From the NCBI GenBank assembly GCA_949299935.1, contig CASGCE010000035.1:101126-165125 (forward strand): a DNA stretch of 64,000 bases, given 5' to 3'. The DNA comes from an uncultured bacterium. GTDB taxonomy: Bacteria > Cyanobacteriota > Vampirovibrionia > Gastranaerophilales > Gastranaerophilaceae. This document shows positions 60,287-64,000 of this stretch, one piece after another. A program made the translations under genes and the position numbers. The first letter of the stretch is position 1, and the number at the start of each line of letters is the position of its first letter. The notes under the pieces were generated by a model that was not told where the DNA came from, did not search any database, and saw only the letters and a program-made list of their open reading frames with translations.

Positions 60287-60780
60287 TGAACATAATATCA
60301 GCAATAAAATCCAATTACGGTAAATATCTTGCAAGAGGTGCAGGTGCAGCGGCACTATATTTTATAGCACGCGACGCACATAGTTACGGCAAAATAAGAT
60401 CCGACATACAAGTTCAAAGCAAAAATGCAAAAGCCGCTGAATATTATTTGCACAATACAATGGCTATGGACAGACCGTCAAAAACTCTGACTGACATAAA
60501 AAACGGAGTATATAAACTTGAATTAAACGAACAGATACGCGGATTTATAAACTCAATTATCGGATACTTTAAAGGTATAACAACAACTCTTATTCACGAT
60601 GTTGTACCTTTAGGTTTAGGTCTTACGGCTTTATTTGCCAAGAAAAGGGCACTGCCGCTTGCCAAAGCCTCCGCAATCGGTCTTGGAATTTATGGAATTT
60701 ACACAGTAATTAAAGAGGGTTTTGGGCTAGGCAAAACAAGCCCCTTGACTAACTCATCAGGTCAGGACGTCGTTTTGTAG
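60286..60780 (+). CDS. Hypothetical small membrane-associated protein
   Basis: 164 residues; the start ATG overlaps the previous stop. Hydrophobic segments near 15-28 (YLARGAGAAALYFIA), 92-115 (LIHDVVPLGLGLTALFA) and 128-145 (ASAIGLGIYGIYTVIKEG). No domain recognised. It belongs with the upstream Gln/Thr-rich gene. Its last 32 bases overlap the 3' end of trmD on the other strand, a convergent overlap. Confidence 0.6.
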   Translation: MNIISAIKSNYGKYLARGAGAAALYFIARDAHSYGKIRSDIQVQSKNAKAAEYYLHNTMAMDRPSKTLTDIKNGVYKLELNEQIRGFINSIIGYFKGITTTLIHDVVPLGLGLTALFAKKRALPLAKASAIGLGIYGIYTVIKEGFGLGKTSPLTNSSGQDVVL

Positions 60781-61420
60781 TCCTTTTAATCCGTTGAATT
60801 CGCCTGAATTCATTTATTTCTTTGTGGTTACCGTTTAAAAGTACCTCGGGAACTTTCAGACCTCTGTATTCGCGCGGTTTAGTATATTGCGGGTATTCCA
60901 GCAAACCGTCAGAAAAACTGTCATCATTTGCTGATTCAATTTTACCTAAAGTCCCCTCAAGTTTTCTGCTCACAGCGTCAATAACACATAGTGCAGGAAG
61001 CTCACCGCCTGTCAATACAAAGTCACCCAAGGAAATTTCTCTGGGGCTGATGATATCCCTTATTCTTTCGTCAAAACCCTCATAATGACCACAAAGCATG
61101 ATAATTTGATTATAGCCGGCCAATTCCCTTACCAAATTCTCTTTCAGCGGTTCCCCCTGAGGAGAAAGCATTATTGTAATTGAATTATCAAGCTTTTTAA
61201 CACTCTCATATGCATCCACATATGGCTGCGGCATCAATACCATTCCGGCACCACCTCCAAATGGAGTATCGTCAACTTTTTTATGCTTATCCAATGTGAA
61301 ATCACGGGGATTTACCGTATTGACAGTAATTACACCGGAATTAACTGCCCGTTTCATTATACTTTCGCTGCAGTATGCTTTTATCATCTCCGGGAATAGT
61401 GTCAAAATATCAAACCTCAC
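60749..61420 (-). CDS. trmD: tRNA (guanine37-N1)-methyltransferase
   Basis: Methylates G37 next to the anticodon, preventing +1 frameshifting. 223 residues. Start MRFDILTLFPEMIKAY, then FGGGAGMVLMP near 54-64, LCGHYEGFDERI, EISLGDFVLTGGELPALC near 133-150 (trefoil-knot SAM site) and the end NGNHKEINEFRR. Length and motifs are normal. Overlaps rimM by four bases, in the usual rimM-trmD order (no rpsP in this window). Confidence 0.97.
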   Translation of the reverse strand: MRFDILTLFPEMIKAYCSESIMKRAVNSGVITVNTVNPRDFTLDKHKKVDDTPFGGGAGMVLMPQPYVDAYESVKKLDNSITIMLSPQGEPLKENLVRELAGYNQIIMLCGHYEGFDERIRDIISPREISLGDFVLTGGELPALCVIDAVSRKLEGTLGKIESANDDSFSDGLLEYPQYTKPREYRGLKVPEVLLNGNHKEINEFRRIQRIKRTTKRRPDLMS

Positions 61421-61929
61421 TCCAACAATCCCTCCAGGTTATTTATCACTACTTTTTTATTTTTTAAATCAACCTTGGTTACTATAGCCTTAACAAACGG
61501 CACAAAACAAATACGTTTCGAGTTGGTTTTAACCGATAGAAGATCACTTGCACCGTTATTCAAAACTCCTACAATAAATCCAAGTTTCCTATCTTGATCA
61601 TCTACAACTTCAAGTCCCGCAAGCTCGTCAATCAGGAATTCATCCTCTTGTAAATTCTCACGAATAGTAGCTTCTTCAACAAACAACAAACACCCCTTCA
61701 AAGGCAAAAGCTCATTAACATTATTTATACCGTCAAACTTAACTATCGCAAATGTTTTATTTAATCTTGAACGGACAATATTTAACGGTCGGTATTCATT
61801 ATTAATTTTAACAAAAACCTTTTTTAATGCGAGAAAAAACTCTGCCTGATTTTTAGAAAATCCTACTTTAGCCTCGCCCCCAATGCCGTGAAAATTCAGA
61901 ATTTTTCCGACTGAAATAAACTTACTCAT
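61417..61929 (-). CDS. rimM: Ribosome maturation factor RimM
   Basis: 30S maturation factor binding uS19. 170 residues from ATG 61929 (a longer frame to 62010 overlaps the preceding gene). Start KFISVGKILNFHGIGGEAKV is the RimM beta-barrel signature (usually xxxGKIxxxHGLKGxVKV), then FVEEATIRENLQEDEFLIDELAGLEV (PRC barrel) and IPFVKAIVTKVD-like VPFVKAIVTKVDLKNKKVVI. Overlaps the zinc-ribbon gene by 8 bases and trmD by 4: one operon. Confidence 0.93.
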   Translation of the reverse strand: MSKFISVGKILNFHGIGGEAKVGFSKNQAEFFLALKKVFVKINNEYRPLNIVRSRLNKTFAIVKFDGINNVNELLPLKGCLLFVEEATIRENLQEDEFLIDELAGLEVVDDQDRKLGFIVGVLNNGASDLLSVKTNSKRICFVPFVKAIVTKVDLKNKKVVINNLEGLLE

Positions 61930-62896
61930 CAGCCTCTTTTTTAGGTTTTCTGCCCCGTTTAGGTTTGTCAGCCTGCTTTTCACAAACCTCACCCGATTCT
62001 GTTTTTTCATCTTTCATTTCAGACTTAGGCTTTTTAAATTCTTCCGGTGCATCTTCTCTTTCCTGATTCCAACGATCCAAACCCATTTGAGAACGAATCA
62101 AACCGATGCCTACATGCACTCTCCACTCGTCCATTTTCAACTGTGAAGCAATAATCTTATGGCAACCTATTGGCGGAAGCGGCAATAATGGCTCATACAG
62201 ATTTTTTATAGCGAACATCTGATCCGGTGAAATTGCCAATTTACGTTTAGGGAACGGTAATTTCGGCAGCATCATCTTTTGTCTTACAAGATTAATACCG
62301 AAGAAAACTTTTCTTGGCTCAAGCCCTATTTTTTCACCTATAACCTCGTGTGCGTCAGGGTTAGGAAGCGGGAGCATAGGTTTATAAAGCATTTCAATCT
62401 GTTCCAATTGCTCCTTGCTTACAAGTAACTGCTTTGGACCTCTTGATTTATTCATCGTTTTGCGATTATTGTTAAATCCCGGTCGTTGGTTTCTGTTAGT
62501 ATTACTTCTGTTGTTAACACCCCCGGGGCGCTGATTACGGTTATAACCTCCCTGTTGCGGACGTTGATTGTTATTAAACCGATTATTTCTGTTATAATTG
62601 TTGTTACGATTGTATCCGCCTTGTTGCGGTCTGTTGTAGTTACTGTTTCTGTTATAGTTGCTGCGTTGAGGTCTTACCTCACGGCCTTCACCTGCGCTGT
62701 AGCTGTTGTAAAACTTCGGCTGATCTTCCCCTATGGATTCGGGTGGAACTTTTGTTTCCGTTTCCGCAATCTCTTGGGACACCGGCGTCGATATAATCAT
62801 CTTTTTATCTGGATACAGACAATCAGGACAGATAACTCTTTTGGGGTTTTTTGTCTCAAACTCGCGACCGCATTTAATGCATTTGTTCACATACAT
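61922..62896 (-). CDS. Zinc-ribbon protein with Asn/Arg/Gly-rich disordered region and duplicated C-terminal domain
   Basis: 324 residues. Zinc ribbon C6-x2-C9 ... C23-x2-C26 (NKCIKCG, ICPDC). Residues ~68-150 are a disordered stretch of Tyr-Asn-Arg, Gln-Gly-Gly-Tyr repeats (RPQQGGYNRN twice), like RGG/YNR RNA-binding, condensate-forming regions. Residues 157-212 and 219-276 are two copies of a helical domain (both L..S..Q...I..LY.P.LPLP.....H..I....). The tail is Lys/Glu-rich. In an operon with rimM and trmD. A likely RNA- or ribosome-associated protein; no known name. Confidence 0.7.
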   Translation of the reverse strand: MYVNKCIKCGREFETKNPKRVICPDCLYPDKKMIISTPVSQEIAETETKVPPESIGEDQPKFYNSYSAGEGREVRPQRSNYNRNSNYNRPQQGGYNRNNNYNRNNRFNNNQRPQQGGYNRNQRPGGVNNRSNTNRNQRPGFNNNRKTMNKSRGPKQLLVSKEQLEQIEMLYKPMLPLPNPDAHEVIGEKIGLEPRKVFFGINLVRQKMMLPKLPFPKRKLAISPDQMFAIKNLYEPLLPLPPIGCHKIIASQLKMDEWRVHVGIGLIRSQMGLDRWNQEREDAPEEFKKPKSEMKDEKTESGEVCEKQADKPKRGRKPKKEADE

Positions 62897-63034
62897 AATT
62901 TTAAAAGCCTCTTAATTAAATAAAATAAATTAAAACATTACTCCTCGAATAAAATCGATTTAAAAAAATAATACAAATTTGCATGTACATGTTAACATAA
63001 AAAACAAATCTTGACAAGGGGTATTACTCACATT

Positions 63035-63064
63035 AATTGATTTATAACAATCTATAAATCAATT
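63035..63064. other. AT-rich hairpin downstream of dtd
   Basis: Perfect 12-base arms AATTGATTTATA (63035-63046) and TATAAATCAATT (63053-63064) with loop ACAATC. No strong T tract on the minus strand, so at best a weak terminator of dtd. The rest of 62897-63034 has a possible minus-strand promoter (TTGTCA-16-TAACAT, 62990-63017) for the zinc-ribbon gene. Confidence 0.5.
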
Positions 63065-63502
63065 TTATTTTTCTAACAAAAAAGTAACCGGACCATCATT
63101 AACAAGCTCTACATCCATCATAGCTCTGAATTTACCCGTCGCAGTTTTTATTTCATGTTCTTTTACTTTTGTAATAAAATGTTCATACAAGTCAACTGCT
63201 AAATCCAAAGGTGCTGACTTATCAAAACTCGGGCGTGTACCTTTTTTGCAATCCCCACAAAGTGTAAATTGCGAAACTATCAGCATTTCACCACCAACGT
63301 CCTTAACTGATAAATTCATTTTTCCGTTTTCATCTTCAAAAATCCTGAGGTTAACCACTTTGTCAGCAAGCTTTTCGGCATTTATTTTTTCGTCGCCCTT
63401 CTCCACACCGACAAATACCAACAAACCTTTTTCAATCTTTGAAAAAAGTTCACCTTCTATCCTGACCGACGCGCTCTTAACCCTTTGAATTAATGCCTTC
63501 AT
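63065..63502 (-). CDS. dtd: D-aminoacyl-tRNA deacylase
   Basis: Frees tRNA from D-amino acids and mischarged glycine. 145 residues. Start [29 protein letters not shown], the catalytic [18 protein letters not shown] (SQxT motif) and the C-terminal [10 protein letters not shown] (cross-subunit Gly-cisPro motif NxGP[VF]T). All key parts present. A TATAAT with extended TG ends six bases upstream of the ATG and overlaps the stop codon of the upstream prepilin-like gene. Confidence 0.97.
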   Translation of the reverse strand: MKALIQRVKSASVRIEGELFSKIEKGLLVFVGVEKGDEKINAEKLADKVVNLRIFEDENGKMNLSVKDVGGEMLIVSQFTLCGDCKKGTRPSFDKSAPLDLAVDLYEHFITKVKEHEIKTATGKFRAMMDVELVNDGPVTFLLEK

Positions 63503-63508
63503 AAATTA

Positions 63509-63517
63509 ATTATATCA
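63509..63517 (-). promoter_or_regulatory. Extended -10 promoter of dtd, leaderless geometry
   Basis: Minus strand TGaTATAAT, TAATTT, ATG. The TG and following A are the TGA stop codon of the prepilin-like gene upstream. Confidence 0.7.
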
Positions 63518-64000
63518 CAACCACGGATAATCATCTTTTATCGCCCAACCGTCGTACATAATCAGGTAACCGCACGAAACCTTTGATGTTTTACAAGAGT
63601 TCAAAAGTGATGCTCTTTGTACGTTGGTGTTTGTGATATAAAATCTAAATCGCCCTGTAGATGGCAAAACCTCCATCAAAAATATGTCTTTTCCCTGATA
63701 ATTTGGAGGATCAAAACCGTTTAAATCAACCCAAAATATTAATGAATGATAGTATGAACCCTGAGAATCACAACCACCCTCCGGTAAATGATTATAACAA
63801 CCTGTTGCAAAAGTAATAGCAACAAGCGCACCTGATTGTAGCTTAAAATAATAATCCGGATGACTTCTTACATAATCAAAATTCACTGTTCCAATTTTAT
63901 AACCATAATCTTTTGCTACTTTAACATATGGTTTTATATAGTTAAGAAAAAATTTAGTCAGATATTCTTCCCTGCTGAATGAAGAATCTTTTGAACTGAC
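63515..64000 (-). CDS. Prepilin-like protein, C-terminal part (partial)
   Basis: The frame is open to the right edge, so the N-terminal prepilin signal is outside; the GTG at 63886 is internal. Visible segments: FSREEYLTKFFLNYIKPYVK, similar to FWQKYVKPY of the prepilin-like protein at 6.9-7.6 kb, a middle with paired Cys (CYNHLPEGGC), and the end GWAIKDDYPWL, similar to GWDFPEDYPY. So this is a second member of the same prepilin-like family. Function (pilus, pseudopilus or export) unknown. Stop codon is embedded in the dtd promoter. Confidence 0.75.
   Translation of the reverse strand, partial: VSSKDSSFSREEYLTKFFLNYIKPYVKVAKDYGYKIGTVNFDYVRSHPDYYFKLQSGALVAITFATGCYNHLPEGGCDSQGSYYHSLIFWVDLNGFDPPNYQGKDIFLMEVLPSTGRFRFYITNTNVQRASLLNSCKTSKVSCGYLIMYDGWAIKDDYPWL

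Noticed and set aside
1..64000. CRISPR arrays, insertion sequences, rRNA genes
   Set aside because: No regularly spaced direct repeats, transposase-like proteins with terminal inverted repeats, or rRNA-like stretches were found on reading.

Overview
The window is AT-rich, densely packed bacterial chromosome. It carries UGA-terminated genes and an RF2 gene with the classical in-frame UGA frameshift, so the standard genetic code applies. The gene set (FolE2-type GTP cyclohydrolase, DUF512 radical-SAM-like protein, two-subunit glycyl-tRNA synthetase, GatC, MlaE/MlaF lipid transport, class III-type prepilin-like proteins with a prepilin peptidase, PEP carboxykinase, an SLC45-like sugar transporter, a DUF3536/GH57-like protein, several large unknown proteins) fits best with a non-photosynthetic relative of Cyanobacteria (Vampirovibrionia/Melainabacteria, probably gut Gastranaerophilales). 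That placement is inference from gene content; no rRNA is present.

Layout. 0-5 kb: end of an M16 peptidase, family 4 UDG, tRNA-Gly(CCC), MscS, RlmH and an M49-like metallopeptidase. 4-12 kb: FolE2, DUF512 protein, PadR-like regulator, a prepilin-like gene preceded by a nine-G tract, mlaEF with an aminotransferase, two small unknown genes, mazG. 12.4-15.5 kb: a small phage-derived regulation/replication module (S24 repressor, tandem operators, replisome-organizer-like protein with Lys-Asp repeats, DUF1492-like protein) without integrase or virion genes. 15.5-26.9 kb: dgkA, ybeY, PgpH-type HD protein, a pair of lineage-specific proteins, a 2-hydroxyacid dehydrogenase, prfB, glyS. 27-33 kb: a murF-mraY-murD-ftsW-murG peptidoglycan operon. 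33-41 kb: rplU-rpmA, two small basic genes (one frameshifted), two zinc dehydrogenases, GNAT, ilvC, YhaM-like HD protein, tandem thymidylate-kinase-like genes. 41.6-49 kb: sugar transporter, pyrG, gatC, sigma factor, prepilin peptidase, dnaA-ruvA. 49-64 kb: thioredoxin-like protein, a second sigma factor, deoB, ferredoxin, HELEH-motif protein, pckA, DUF3536 protein, YkgJ-like protein, two unknown genes, a zinc-ribbon/disordered protein with rimM-trmD, dtd and the end of another prepilin-like gene.

The most striking signal is regulatory. At least ten first genes of transcription units, on both strands, have a consensus-like -10 hexamer that ends exactly six bases before the ATG, with no Shine-Dalgarno sequence. 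This predicts leaderless mRNAs, and dnaA is among them. Other genes in the same window have ordinary leaders with AAGGAG-type sites, so two initiation modes appear to coexist. A second unusual locus is the nine-G tract in a short, well-formed reading frame just upstream of the prepilin-like gene at 6.9-7.6 kb: one extra G would fuse the two frames, as expected of a phase-variable switch (or of a homopolymer error). No CRISPR array, insertion sequence or rRNA gene was seen.
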